From CAVQCX01 sp963775335 (GTDB taxonomy: Bacteria; Pseudomonadota; Gammaproteobacteria; Chromatiales; Chromatiaceae): a DNA stretch of 64,000 nt. The notes beneath the pieces are model-generated. The model was not told the DNA's origin. It did no database searches and worked only from the letters and a program-made list of their open reading frames with translations. The position numbers and the translations under genes are program-made. This document shows positions 7,288 to 16,275 of the stretch, one piece after another (position 1 is the stretch's first letter; each line of letters starts with the position of its first letter). The stretch is taken from the NCBI GenBank assembly GCA_963775335.1, contig CAVZIJ010000003.1, positions 1,798,001 through 1,862,000 on the forward strand. Direction: 5' to 3'.

Positions 7288-8216
7288 GCGTCGTTTTCGG
7301 GCAGCCGGAAGCCGTGCTTGAGCAGGACCTTGATGGCGGTCAGATCATCCCCGAAGCCCTGGACGCGGTCCCGGTAGGTGTCGAGCGTGCTCACCAGGCG
7401 CTTCTCGACCTGCTCGAACATGCGCTGAGACTGATCCATCTGCTTGACCAGCACTTGCAGGGAGCGGATCAGGCCTGTGAACTCATAGAGGACGCTGTCG
7501 GTCTGGACCTGGAAGCGTGGCACCAGGTAGTTGGTGGTGACCTGCTCCACCGCACTCACCAGATTGGTCTGCACATCGGTGAGCTTCATGTAGAAGTAGC
7601 CGAAGAATATATAACCGACGATGGCTGTAACGGTCGTGTTCAGCGCAGTCGACATACCGTGCACCACCATGCCCATGCCACTCACGTCGACCGAGGACTC
7701 CAGCATGTTGGAGGCTCCCACCAGCGCAATAAGCAGCGAGACGATGGTCCCGAACACGCCGATCAGGATCAGGGTGTTGTTGATGAACTTCGGGAGGCTG
7801 TTGCGCGTGCTCTCGGAGGCGACCAGCGTGGCCGCCAGCGCGCTCTGATTGATCGGGGTATTGGCCCGGTGCAGCCGCTCCATCGTATGGAACCGCCGCG
7901 CGATCATCGTGGTCGCGCCGACCCCGTCCAGCGGGTCGTCCGCCCGCTTGTCGAGATTGCCGACGAAGCGTACCAGGGTAACTTCTTCGCGCGTGTAGAT
8001 CAGAAACGTGGCGATCATTTTGAGCAGCCCGAGAACAAACAGGGCGACGATGGCGCCGTTGATCAGGTACCCGGTGGCGGTGAGCTGGTTGCGGAAGTAC
8101 ACATCGATGATGAAGTCCATCTTCCAGACCACCACAGCGGCACCGGCAAGCGCCAGCAAGATCATCCGCAGAAGGATGTTGAGACTGAAGTGGCGGCGTA
8201 GAAAGATGCTGTCCAA
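7284..8216 (-). CDS. MotA/TolQ/ExbB-family proton channel subunit
   Basis: This 310-residue protein shows four hydrophobic helices: about residues 13-33 (ILLRMILLALAGAAVVVW), 49-73, 149-168 (LILIGVFGTIVSLLIALVG) and 188-210 (TALNTTVTAIVGYIFFGYF). The last two match the conserved MotA/TolQ/ExbB core (GVFGT, then a Thr-rich helix with A-L-x-T-T-x-x-A). The cytoplasmic part carries helices like those through which ExbB proteins assemble. It is the first gene of a two-gene operon with the ExbD/MotB-like protein. The family uses the proton motive force for work at the envelope. No tonB, tol or flagellar gene stands nearby. Confidence 0.85.
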   Translation of the reverse strand: MDSIFLRRHFSLNILLRMILLALAGAAVVVWKMDFIIDVYFRNQLTATGYLINGAIVALFVLGLLKMIATFLIYTREEVTLVRFVGNLDKRADDPLDGVGATTMIARRFHTMERLHRANTPINQSALAATLVASESTRNSLPKFINNTLILIGVFGTIVSLLIALVGASNMLESSVDVSGMGMVVHGMSTALNTTVTAIVGYIFFGYFYMKLTDVQTNLVSAVEQVTTNYLVPRFQVQTDSVLYEFTGLIRSLQVLVKQMDQSQRMFEQVEKRLVSTLDTYRDRVQGFGDDLTAIKVLLKHGFRLPENDA

Positions 8217-8283
8217 GCCCTGCTCCTAGACCCCGGCGTAAGGTTTTCCAGAGCGTACCACAAGAAGCGTTTTCGGCGAGGCC

Positions 8284-9612
8284 ATGCCCAGTCCCACAAG
8301 CCAGTCCGATCCCAGCCGCGAGCACCATCGCCGCAGCCTGCTCGAGATCCTGCAGGCAGCGCTCGAGGCGGTCGAAGGCCGCCGGGCAGTCGCCACCCGT
8401 CTCGCCTGCTCGCCCGCCCCGTCCGAGGTAACCCTCGTGGCCATCGGCAAGGCCGCCGGCGCGATGGCCCTCGGCGCCCTGGATGTCTGGGGCCCCGCCA
8501 TCACCGGGGGACTCGTGATCGGCAAGCGCGGACACCTGGATCGCGCCGGACTGCTCGCCCATAGGCTCGAGAGCCTGGTGGGCGGGCACCCGGTGCCGGA
8601 CGCGCGCAGCCTGGAAGCGGGCCGGCGCCTGCTCGCCCTGCTCGCAGAGCTGCCGCCGGGGCGCGAGCTGCTGTTCCTGCTCTCGGGCGGGGCGTCGAGT
8701 CTCGTGGAGGCCCCGGCCGCCGGTCTGGGGCTCGCGGATCTCAAGGGTGCGACCCGGTGGCTGCTCGGCAGCGGCCTCGACATCACGCGGATGAACCGGG
8801 TCCGCAAGGCCCTGTCGCGCATCAAGGGCGGGGGCCTGCTGCGGCATCTGGCCGGGCGCCCCGTCCGCGCCCTGCTGATCTCCGATGTCCCGGGCGACGA
8901 CCCGGCAGTCATCGGCTCCGGGCTGCTGGTGCCCGACAAAACACTGGGCGATGCGGCTTCGCTGCACCTTCCTGCCTGGCTTGCGGCGGCCGTTTCCGCG
9001 GGGCTGGCCGAGCGGGCGTCAGCACCCGTCTTCGCGGCGCCCCCGCTGGAAATCCTGGCTCGGTTGGAGGACGCCAAAGCGGCGGCGGCCGCCCGCGCCC
9101 GCGACCTCGGCTACAGCGTCCGAGTCCACGCCCCGTTCCTCGACGGCGACGCCGCGACGGCCGGCAGGTGCCTGGCCAGTATCCTCGCGACAGAAGACCC
9201 GGCCGTGCACGTCTGGGGCGGAGAGACCACCGTGCGCCTGCCCCCGCATCCGGGCCGCGGCGGACGCAACCAGCATCTCGCTCTCGCGGCGGCCCTGTCC
9301 CTGCAGGGCCGTGAGGATCTCTACCTGCTCGCGGCCGGCACCGACGGCACCGACGGGCCCACCGACGACGCGGGCGCTCTGGTCGACGGCCACACCATCG
9401 AGCGGGCGGCCGTGCACGGCCTGGACGCAACCGAGCATCTGGACCGAGCCGATTCGGGGACCTTGCTGGAGTGCGCCGGTGACCTCATCCACACCGGCCC
9501 AACGGGCACCAACGTCATGGATCTGGTCCTCGGTCTTCGCTGCGGCGCAAGCGGCGCCCCCCGAGTAGACCACGGGCAGGTTGGGCGCAACCGACCTCAT
9601 CCGGCAGAATAA
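8284..9612 (+). CDS. gckA: Glycerate 2-kinase (DUF4147 plus MOFRL domains)
   Basis: This 442-residue cytoplasmic enzyme should phosphorylate D-glycerate to 2-phosphoglycerate with ATP. The N-terminal DUF4147 domain shows VAIGKAAGAMA near residue 55, GGHPVPD near 100, LLSGGASSLVE near 137 and the MNRVRKALSRIKGGGL lysine region. The C-terminal MOFRL domain shows GGETTVRLPPHPGRGGRNQ, then AAGTDGTDGPTDDAGA and the TGTNVMDL end. The family also appears as TtuD and under the old name hydroxypyruvate reductase. The next gene begins 3 bases after the stop, so the two are co-transcribed. The last 20 residues are not conserved. Confidence 0.85.
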   Translation: MPSPTSQSDPSREHHRRSLLEILQAALEAVEGRRAVATRLACSPAPSEVTLVAIGKAAGAMALGALDVWGPAITGGLVIGKRGHLDRAGLLAHRLESLVGGHPVPDARSLEAGRRLLALLAELPPGRELLFLLSGGASSLVEAPAAGLGLADLKGATRWLLGSGLDITRMNRVRKALSRIKGGGLLRHLAGRPVRALLISDVPGDDPAVIGSGLLVPDKTLGDAASLHLPAWLAAAVSAGLAERASAPVFAAPPLEILARLEDAKAAAAARARDLGYSVRVHAPFLDGDAATAGRCLASILATEDPAVHVWGGETTVRLPPHPGRGGRNQHLALAAALSLQGREDLYLLAAGTDGTDGPTDDAGALVDGHTIERAAVHGLDATEHLDRADSGTLLECAGDLIHTGPTGTNVMDLVLGLRCGASGAPRVDHGQVGRNRPHPAE

Positions 9613-9615
9613 GCG

Positions 9616-10425
9616 ATGATCGAAAACCTGTTCACCCGCGCGCTCGACTGCTTGCGAGCCGAAGACCCCCAGATCAAGGCCGCCTTGACGGAGCGGCTCG
9701 GGCGAGACTGGCGGGCGGGTCGGCTCGACCTCGATCAGCCCCCCGACCTGCCCGACATCGATCAACCCGGCCGCCCAAGGCGGCCCGAGCTGGTGGCCCC
9801 GCGACGGCTCGCCAAGCGCGGCATGGGCACGCCCCGCGGCCGTGCTGCCCTGATCCACGCAGTGGCCCACATCGAATTCAACGCCATCAATCTCGCGCTC
9901 GACGCGGTCTATCGCTTCCGGGATCTGCCAAAGGCCTTCTACGACGACTGGGTCGGCGTAGCCTGCGAGGAGACGCGCCATTTCGGGATGGTGCGCCGCC
10001 GGCTCCTCGAGCTCGGCTTCGAGTACGGCGACTTCCCGGCCCACGACGGGCTCTGGTCCCTGGCCCGCCAGACCGCCGCCGATCCGCTGCTTCGGATGGC
10101 CCTGGTGCCCCGGGTGATGGAGGCGCGGGGCCTGGACGTGACCCCCGGGATGATCGAGCGCTTCCGGGCCGCGGGCGACGAGGAGACCGCCGCCGCCCTC
10201 GAGATCATCCTGCGTGACGAAGTCGGCCACGTGCGGGCCGGCACGCGCTGGCTGAGATTCCTGTGCGCCGAGCGTGAGCTCGACCCCGAGGCCACCTACT
10301 TCGCGCTGCTCGAGGAGCACATGGGCGAGGCCCTGCGCTACCCCCTGCATCGGGAGGCCCGCCGACAGGCCGGCTTCAGCGAGTCCGAGCTGAGACGGCT
10401 GGAGCAGCTCTGCGTGCGCCCCTGA
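9616..10425 (+). CDS. DUF455 ferritin-like protein, probable di-metal protein
   Basis: This 269-residue protein carries the DUF455 (PF04305) signatures: HIEFNAINLALD near residue 78, EETRHF near 115 and RDEVGHV near 198. The Glu and Glu-x-x-His residues are spaced as in a four-helix ferritin-like fold that binds two metal ions. LVPRVMEARGLDVTPGM between them is also typical. Many bacteria have one copy, and its substrate is not established. The gene follows the glycerate kinase at 3 bases, in one operon. Confidence 0.85.
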   Translation: MIENLFTRALDCLRAEDPQIKAALTERLGRDWRAGRLDLDQPPDLPDIDQPGRPRRPELVAPRRLAKRGMGTPRGRAALIHAVAHIEFNAINLALDAVYRFRDLPKAFYDDWVGVACEETRHFGMVRRRLLELGFEYGDFPAHDGLWSLARQTAADPLLRMALVPRVMEARGLDVTPGMIERFRAAGDEETAAALEIILRDEVGHVRAGTRWLRFLCAERELDPEATYFALLEEHMGEALRYPLHREARRQAGFSESELRRLEQLCVRP

Positions 10426-10455
10426 CGCCCTAGCGGAACAGGCGGCGTCGCAGGC

Positions 10456-10785
10456 TCAGGCGCCGTTGATCAGATCGTCGAGCTCACCGATCAGCGCCTC
10501 GAGACGTTCAGTCTCGATCTCCAACGCGCGAAAGCTCTCCTCCGCCAACGGCCGGATGGCGCTCTTCTCGGGCAGGCTCATCCCCGCATCCAGAATCGCC
10601 CGAGTGCGCGGAATGAAGACCCACTCGAGCCACTGGCTCAGCTCCAGGGTATCGAAACAGAACGGCACTGTGCTCTCGAAGGCCTCCGGTGGTGGCGGGT
10701 GCGCTTCCCAAAGGCCGGCGCGCTGCATCTCGCGCTCGATTGCTGCAAGGATAACTGCGCAACGCTGCCGTCTGTCGTCGGCCAT
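10456..10785 (-). CDS. yqcC: YqcC family protein (DUF446)
   Basis: This 109-residue protein starts at the ATG at 10785, which follows GGAGGAGCG; a frame from 10818 is open but has no such site. The core FCFDTLELSQWLEWVFIPR and the preceding P-x-x-F-x-S-T-x-P-F match YqcC of enterobacteria, a small helical protein of unknown function that often sits next to truC. No truC is present here. It is transcribed alone, converging with the DUF455 gene. Confidence 0.8.
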   Translation of the reverse strand: MADDRRQRCAVILAAIEREMQRAGLWEAHPPPPEAFESTVPFCFDTLELSQWLEWVFIPRTRAILDAGMSLPEKSAIRPLAEESFRALEIETERLEALIGELDDLINGA

Positions 10786-10981
10786 CGATCGCTCCTCCGC
10801 TGAAGCCTGCCGCCGCACTATCCGGGAAATTGTCCGGGGCCGTTACCGAAGCGACAGAAAGACATCGCGAGCTGGAGGTCGCTGCCACGCCTGCATCGAA
10901 GACCCGTAGTTTAGCGCCCAGCGCCTACCTGGGATTCCAGCTCGGTGCGGCTCCGATCGTCGGCCAGCTTCGCAGCCCGAC

Positions 10982-11746
10982 CTACTGGCTTTGAGCGACA
11001 TCGCCACGCCGAAACACCCCAGTCTCGAAACCGCCAGGCCCCACGCACAGATAAGGCCCATGCTCGGGCCCCCAGTCCCCTAGCACGATGCGCTCGGCCT
11101 GCGCACCATCCAGCTCGAATCGGTGGACCGCCGCTCGATGGGTATGGCCATGGATCAAACGGCGCACCCCGAGCCGACGCAGATAGGCCCGCACGGTCTC
11201 CGGGTTGACGTCCATGATCTCTGAGGCCTTCATGGAGGTCGCCTCGCCGCTGCGCCGGCGGTAGTCCGCGGCGATGCGCCGGCGACCCTCCAGGGACCGC
11301 AAGAGGAACAGCCGTTGCACCAGAGGGTTGCGCAGGCGACGGCGCGCCCGCTGGTAATCCCGGTCATCGGTGCACAGCAAGTCGCCGTGCATCAGCAGGG
11401 TCGGCTGCCCATAGAGGTCGACCTTGGCCGGATCGGGAAGGATATGACAGCCCGTGGCCCGCTCGAAGCGGCGCCCGAGCAAGAAGTCGCGGTTGCCCCG
11501 CTGTAGGAGGACCGCAACCCCGCCGTCGGTCAGCGTACGCAGAGCGTCGATCACCTGAGCCGCCGGCGGTGCGCGGTCGTCATCGCCGATCCAGGCATCG
11601 AACAGATCACCGAGGATATAGAGCCGCTCGGCCCGGGCGGCCCGGCGCTCGACGAACGCCAGGAACAGATCCGTGGCAGCCTCCGGCCCGGCCGCCAGAT
11701 GCAGATCCGAGATGAACAGGGATTCGGCCAACGGCCGCCCCGTCAC
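10982..11746 (-). CDS. lpxH: UDP-2,3-diacylglucosamine pyrophosphatase LpxH
   Basis: This 254-residue enzyme hydrolyses UDP-2,3-diacylglucosamine to lipid X and UMP on the inner face of the membrane, the fourth step of lipid A synthesis. The calcineurin-like metal site is complete: ISDLHL near residue 14, YILGDLFDAWIGDD near 46, RGNRDFLLG near 84, MHGD near 120 and HGHTHR near 200. The start is the GTG at 11746, overlapping the ppiB stop as GTGA, and gives the usual family length of about 240. A frame open further upstream is antisense-like. The operon order ppiA-ppiB-lpxH is common in gammaproteobacteria. Confidence 0.9.
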   Translation of the reverse strand: MTGRPLAESLFISDLHLAAGPEAATDLFLAFVERRAARAERLYILGDLFDAWIGDDDRAPPAAQVIDALRTLTDGGVAVLLQRGNRDFLLGRRFERATGCHILPDPAKVDLYGQPTLLMHGDLLCTDDRDYQRARRRLRNPLVQRLFLLRSLEGRRRIAADYRRRSGEATSMKASEIMDVNPETVRAYLRRLGVRRLIHGHTHRAAVHRFELDGAQAERIVLGDWGPEHGPYLCVGPGGFETGVFRRGDVAQSQ

Positions 11747-12231
11747 TCGTCGATCAGCGCCTGCTCGATCACCACATCGTGGACGGGCACGTCCTGGTGA
11801 CCGTGCTGGGTGCTCGTGTGCACGGCCTTGATTCGCTCGACGACATCCATGCCCTTGACCACGCGCCCGAACACGCAATAGCCCCAGCCGTCCTGCCCCG
11901 GATAGTCGAGAAAGCCGTTGTCCGAGACGTTGATGAAGAACTGCGCGGTCGCCGAATGGGGCTGCATGGTGCGCGCCATGGCGATCGTCCCCTTCTGGTT
12001 CTTGAGGCCGTTCTTGGCCTCGTTCTCCACCGCCGCGCGGGTCTGCTTGGCGATCATGCCGGGGCGAAAACCGCCGCCCTGGATCATGAAACCGTCGATC
12101 ACGCGGTGGAACAAGGTTCCGTCATAGAAGCCCTCGCGCGCGTATTGCAGGAAATTCTCCACCGTCTTCGGCGCGCGCTCGGCATCGAGCTCGAGGACGA
12201 TGTCGCCGTAGGCTGTCTTCAGGGTAACCAT
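11743..12231 (-). CDS. ppiB: Cytoplasmic peptidyl-prolyl cis-trans isomerase B (cyclophilin)
   Basis: This 162-residue cyclophilin has no signal peptide. The core is FHRVIDGFMIQGG (active-site Arg and Phe), then GTIAMARTMQPHSATAQFFINV and the VFGRVVKGMDVV end, so the proline isomerase site is intact. It begins directly after the stop of the periplasmic paralogue (TAGATG) and overlaps lpxH. The two cyclophilins therefore arose by duplication or are at least co-expressed, one for each compartment. Confidence 0.92.
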   Translation of the reverse strand: MVTLKTAYGDIVLELDAERAPKTVENFLQYAREGFYDGTLFHRVIDGFMIQGGGFRPGMIAKQTRAAVENEAKNGLKNQKGTIAMARTMQPHSATAQFFINVSDNGFLDYPGQDGWGYCVFGRVVKGMDVVERIKAVHTSTQHGHQDVPVHDVVIEQALIDE

Positions 12232-12828
12232 CTATTTGGCCTTTTGTTCGTCTTGGATGCGTGAGACATGCTCGATGACCACCGGCTCGCGCGGCACGTT
12301 CTGAAGCCCGATGGGCAGGGTCTGCGTAGGCTGGGAAGCGATGCGGTCGACCACGTCCATGCCGTCGGTGACGCGTCCGAACACCGCGTAGCCCCAGCCC
12401 TCGCTCGTCTTGGCCCTGAAATCGAGCGCCATATTGTCCGCCTGGTTGATGAAGAACTGCGACGTAGCCGAGTCGGGATCGGAGGTGCGGGCCATGGCGA
12501 TGGTCCCGCGCTCGTTTTTCAGACCGTTGTCAGCCTCGTTGGGGATCGGGTCGCGCGTCGGCTTGCGCTGGTAGTGCACGTCGAAGCCACCGCCCTGGAC
12601 CATGAAGCCCTGGATCACGCGATGGAACACAGTGCCGTCATAGAAGCCCGCGTCGACGTACTTCAGGAAGTTCTCCACCGTCTTCGGGGCCTTGTCCGGG
12701 TAGAGCTCCAGGCGGATCTCACCCTGGCTGGTCTGCATAAGGACGCCCACGCCCGCGGCGAGGGCCGGGGACAAGCCGACGAGCCCCAGGGCCCCCACCA
12801 GCAACGAACGAATCAGCCACGCCTTCAT
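12232..12828 (-). CDS. ppiA: Periplasmic peptidyl-prolyl cis-trans isomerase (PpiA type)
   Basis: This 198-residue cyclophilin starts at the ATG at 12828, behind GGAGGCT. It has a signal peptide (MKAWLIRSLLVGALGLVGLSP, cleaved after ALA). The catalytic stretch FHRVIQGFMVQGGG, followed by GTIAMARTSDPDSATSQFFIN, is complete. It should speed proline isomerisation in exported proteins. It is the first gene of the ppiA-ppiB-lpxH operon. Confidence 0.9.
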   Translation of the reverse strand: MKAWLIRSLLVGALGLVGLSPALAAGVGVLMQTSQGEIRLELYPDKAPKTVENFLKYVDAGFYDGTVFHRVIQGFMVQGGGFDVHYQRKPTRDPIPNEADNGLKNERGTIAMARTSDPDSATSQFFINQADNMALDFRAKTSEGWGYAVFGRVTDGMDVVDRIASQPTQTLPIGLQNVPREPVVIEHVSRIQDEQKAK

Positions 12829-12971
12829 CGGTTTCCGAGCCTCCGGATTCTGCACTTGCGGCCATTATACGGACCCCCGGCGGGCCTGCAAAAAGACCGG
12901 AGCCAGCCGCTTTTGTGGGAGCCCCCGCCTTTCGTTTAACATGCCCGGGCATCCCCGCTAAGGCCCCCGTA

Positions 12972-14396
12972 ATGCTCAAGATCTACAACAGTCTCGCCAA
13001 CGCCAAGGAGGAGCTCCGGCCGATCGAGGCGGGCAAGGTGCGCATGTATGTCTGCGGCATGACCGTCTACGACCTCTGCCACCTGGGCCACGCGCGGGTG
13101 ATGGTGGTGTTCGACGTGGTGGCCCGTTATCTGCGCGCGCGAGGCTATGACCTGACCTACGTCCGCAACATCACCGACATCGACGACAAGATCATCAAGC
13201 GTGCCAACGAGCGCGGCGAGCCGTTCCGGGCACTCACCGAGCGCTTCATCGAGGAGATGCACCGGGACTCGGCGGCGCTGGGCATACTGCCGCCCGACGC
13301 CGAGCCCAAGGCCAGCGAGCACATCGGCGAGATCATCGCGATGATCCAGCGCCTGATCGGCCTCGGCCACGCCTACCGGGCCGACAACGGCGACGTCTAC
13401 TACGATGTGCGCAGCTTTCCCGAGTACGGCAAACTCTCGGGCAAGTCGATCGACGATCTCGAGTCCGGGGCCCGGGTGGAGCCCGGCGAGGCCAAGCGAG
13501 ACCCCCTCGACTTCGCCCTCTGGAAGGCCGCCAAGCCCGGTGAGCCCGCCTGGGACTCGCCCTGGGGCCCGGGCCGGCCCGGCTGGCACATCGAGTGCTC
13601 GGCGATGTCCACCGCGGCGCTCGGCAACCATTTCGACATCCACGGGGGGGGAGCGGACCTGCAGTTCCCCCACCACGAGAACGAGATCGCCCAGTCCGAG
13701 GGCGCCACCGGCGAGCCCTTCGTCAACTACTGGATGCACAACGGGTTCGTGCGGGTGGACGAGGAGAAGATGTCGAAGTCCCTGGGCAACTTCTTCACCG
13801 TGCGCGAGATCCTGGAGCGGTACCGCCCCGAAGAGGTACGCTACTTCATCCTCACCAGCCAGTACCGCAGCCCGCTCAACTACGACGCAGAGCACTTGGA
13901 GAACGCCCGCGCGGCGCTCACGCGGCTCTACATGGCCCTGCGGGGGTTGCCCGAGGCCGAGCCCGCCGGAGGCGAGGCGTTCACGGAGCGCTTCGAGGCC
14001 GCGATGGACGACGACTTCAACACCCCCGAGGCGCTGGCGGTGCTGTTCGATCTGGTGCGCGAGGTCAACCGGGCGCGGGCCGAGTCGGAGACCGAGGCAG
14101 CGGGACTCGGGGCGGAGCTGCGACGGTTGGCAGGAATCCTCGGGTTGCTACAGGACGATCCGGATGAGTTCCTAAAAGGCAAGAGCTACGCGCTGTTGGA
14201 AATGCCCGCCTTCCGAATCGCCGCATCCGGTGGCCCGGTCCTGAGTGATGAAGGGATCGACGGTCTAATCCGGCAACGCACGCAAGCCCGGAAGGCCAAG
14301 AATTGGGCCGAGTCCGACCGCATCCGCGACCAGCTCAAGGCGGCCGGCGTGATCCTCGAGGACGGCCCCCAGGGAACCACCTGGCGCCGCGCCTGA
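12972..14396 (+). CDS. cysS: Cysteinyl-tRNA synthetase
   Basis: This 474-residue class I synthetase charges tRNA-Cys. The start at the ATG at 12972 gives the family N-terminus (MLKIYNSL). It shows the zinc cysteine and HIGH region (YVCGMTVYDLCHLGHARV), the second zinc motif WHIECSAMS, HGGGADLQFPHHENE and the KMSKS loop (EEKMSKSLGNF). The C-terminal anticodon part (IRQRTQARKAKNWAESDRIRD) is complete. It diverges from the cyclophilin operon. Confidence 0.95.
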   Translation: MLKIYNSLANAKEELRPIEAGKVRMYVCGMTVYDLCHLGHARVMVVFDVVARYLRARGYDLTYVRNITDIDDKIIKRANERGEPFRALTERFIEEMHRDSAALGILPPDAEPKASEHIGEIIAMIQRLIGLGHAYRADNGDVYYDVRSFPEYGKLSGKSIDDLESGARVEPGEAKRDPLDFALWKAAKPGEPAWDSPWGPGRPGWHIECSAMSTAALGNHFDIHGGGADLQFPHHENEIAQSEGATGEPFVNYWMHNGFVRVDEEKMSKSLGNFFTVREILERYRPEEVRYFILTSQYRSPLNYDAEHLENARAALTRLYMALRGLPEAEPAGGEAFTERFEAAMDDDFNTPEALAVLFDLVREVNRARAESETEAAGLGAELRRLAGILGLLQDDPDEFLKGKSYALLEMPAFRIAASGGPVLSDEGIDGLIRQRTQARKAKNWAESDRIRDQLKAAGVILEDGPQGTTWRRA

Positions 14397-14505
14397 CGCG
14401 GCGTTCACATTGACCCCTGCCGGGCCTCTGCCAGACTTTGTGGAAAAGACGGATACAGCGGCCCACCCGTGAGCAGGGCCGCACATGACCTGGGGGAGGT
14501 CGGAA

Positions 14506-15585
14506 ATGAAGGACCTGGAGCACTATCTCGACATCCTGGTGGAGCGCAAGGGCTCCGACCTGTTCTTCAGCGCCGGCGCCCCGGTGCACATCAAGATCGA
14601 AGGGGTGATGGAGCCCCTGGAGCCGGAGCCCCTGAGCCCCGAAGACGTTAAGGCACTCGCCTACGCCCTGATGTCCGAGACCCAGGCCGCCGCCTTCGCC
14701 GAGCGCCCAGAGATGAATCTGGCACGGGGCCGCGCCGGGGCCGGACGCTTCCGGGTCAACATCTATCGCCAGCGCGGCGCGGTGGCGATGGTGATCCGCT
14801 TTCTCACAGAAGACATACCGGAGCTCGCCAGCCTGGGGCTGCCCCCGATCCTCCAGGATCTGGTCATGGAGCAGCGCGGCATCATCTTCGTGGTCGGGGC
14901 GACCGGCTCGGGCAAGTCCACCACCCTGGCCGCCATGGTCGATCACTACAACCGAAACCGCGTCGGACACGTGCTCGCGGTGGAAGACCCGATCGAATAC
15001 ATTCACCAGTATAAGAAATCCATCGTCGACCAGCGCGAGGTCGGCTTCGATACCCTGTCCTATGCGGAGGCCTTGAAGAACGCGATGCGCGAGGCCCCGG
15101 ACGTCGTGCTGATCGGCGAGATCCGCGATCGCGAGACCATGGAGCACGCCTTCCAGTACTCCGAAACCGGCCATCTCTGCGTGACCACCCTGCACGGCAA
15201 CAACACTTACCAGGCGCTGGAGCGCGTCGTGACCTTCTTTCCGACCGAGGCCCGGGAGCAGCTCTTCATGGCGCTCTCGCTCAACGTCCGGGCGATCCTC
15301 TCCCAGCGCCTGGTGACCGGGCCGGACGGCAAGCGGCTGCCGGCGACCGAGCTGCTCCTTCCCACCCCACTGGTGCGCGACCTGATCCTCAAGGGCCGCA
15401 TCGACGCGGTGCGCGACGCGATCTCCCGCAACACCGAGGCCGGCTCCCACACCTTCGACCAATCGTTGTACCGGCTCTACCAGCAGGGCAAGATCAGCCA
15501 GCACGAGGCGCTGGCGCACGCCGAGTCGCCGAGCAACCTCTCGGTCATGATCCGCACCCAGGGCGGCGCCCGATCCCTCATCTGA
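14506..15585 (+). CDS. pilU: Type IV pilus retraction ATPase PilU
   Basis: This 359-residue hexameric ATPase works with PilT to pull back type IV pili. The start at 14506 follows GGGGGAGGTCGGAA. The Walker A motif GATGSGKST is at residues 131-139, the Asp box VEDPIEYIH near 160, Walker B DVVLIGEIRD near 195 and the His box HLCVTTLHGNN near 215. The N-terminus (LDILVERKGSDLFFSAG) and the length fit PilU rather than PilT. No pilT adjoins it, unlike in Pseudomonas. Confidence 0.9.
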   Translation: MKDLEHYLDILVERKGSDLFFSAGAPVHIKIEGVMEPLEPEPLSPEDVKALAYALMSETQAAAFAERPEMNLARGRAGAGRFRVNIYRQRGAVAMVIRFLTEDIPELASLGLPPILQDLVMEQRGIIFVVGATGSGKSTTLAAMVDHYNRNRVGHVLAVEDPIEYIHQYKKSIVDQREVGFDTLSYAEALKNAMREAPDVVLIGEIRDRETMEHAFQYSETGHLCVTTLHGNNTYQALERVVTFFPTEAREQLFMALSLNVRAILSQRLVTGPDGKRLPATELLLPTPLVRDLILKGRIDAVRDAISRNTEAGSHTFDQSLYRLYQQGKISQHEALAHAESPSNLSVMIRTQGGARSLI

Positions 15586-15660
15586 GGTTTTGGCTTGGTT
15601 GTGAAGACCCGGGGGCGGCCCCTAGAATGCGCCCAGACCCGAGTGGAGTACCGTTCCGGT

Positions 15661-16275
15661 ATGGGCAGCGAATTCGACGAGCGCGCCGCCGAGCTGATCG
15701 AGGCCGGCCGGTTCCTGTTCTCGCGCGGCTGGGTCCCCGCCACCAGCGGCAACTTCTCGGCGCGTCTGGCCGACGGCCGCCTGGCGCTCACCGTATCGGG
15801 CCGCCATAAGGGGCGGCTGACCCCAGCCGACATCCTGCTCGCCGACGCCGACGGGCGCTGTCTGGATCAGCGTCGCCCCTCGGCGGAGACCGCCCTGCAC
15901 GTGCAGCTCTACCGGCGCTTTCCCGCCGTGCACGCCGTACTGCACCCCCACTCGGTCAATGCCACCCTGCTCTCGCTCCTGCACCGGGACGAGCTGGTGC
16001 TGCAGGACTACGAGCTCCTGAAGGCCTTTCCCGGGGTAGACAGCCACGAGTGCCGGGTGCGGGTGCCGATCTTCCCGAACGACCAGGACATACCCCGGCT
16101 GGCTGCACGGGTGGACGCTTGGATGGACGACGAAGGAGCGGCGCTGCGCGGCTATCTGATTGCGGGCCACGGCTTCTACACCTGGGGCGCGAGCGTCGAT
16201 GACGCCCTGCGTCACGTCGAGGCCTTCGAATTTCTGTTCGATTGTGAGATGCGTCTGCGCGGAGGCCTGAGATGA
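15661..16275 (+). CDS. mtnB: Methylthioribulose-1-phosphate dehydratase
   Basis: This 204-residue class II aldolase-type zinc enzyme dehydrates 5-methylthioribulose 1-phosphate in methionine salvage. ATSGNFSAR sits near residue 28, the metal ligands are HPH (95-97) and H170 in AGHGFYTWG, and LQDYELLKAF is typical of MtnB. The start at 15661 gives normal length but has only a weak ribosome site. The gene overlaps mtnD by ATGA, so the two steps are made together. Confidence 0.9.
   Translation: MGSEFDERAAELIEAGRFLFSRGWVPATSGNFSARLADGRLALTVSGRHKGRLTPADILLADADGRCLDQRRPSAETALHVQLYRRFPAVHAVLHPHSVNATLLSLLHRDELVLQDYELLKAFPGVDSHECRVRVPIFPNDQDIPRLAARVDAWMDDEGAALRGYLIAGHGFYTWGASVDDALRHVEAFEFLFDCEMRLRGGLR

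Noticed and set aside
10426..10455. Possible terminator ACGCC...GGCGT between the DUF455 and yqcC genes
   Set aside because: The stem is only 5 bp with a 14-base loop and no T-tract, too weak to list.
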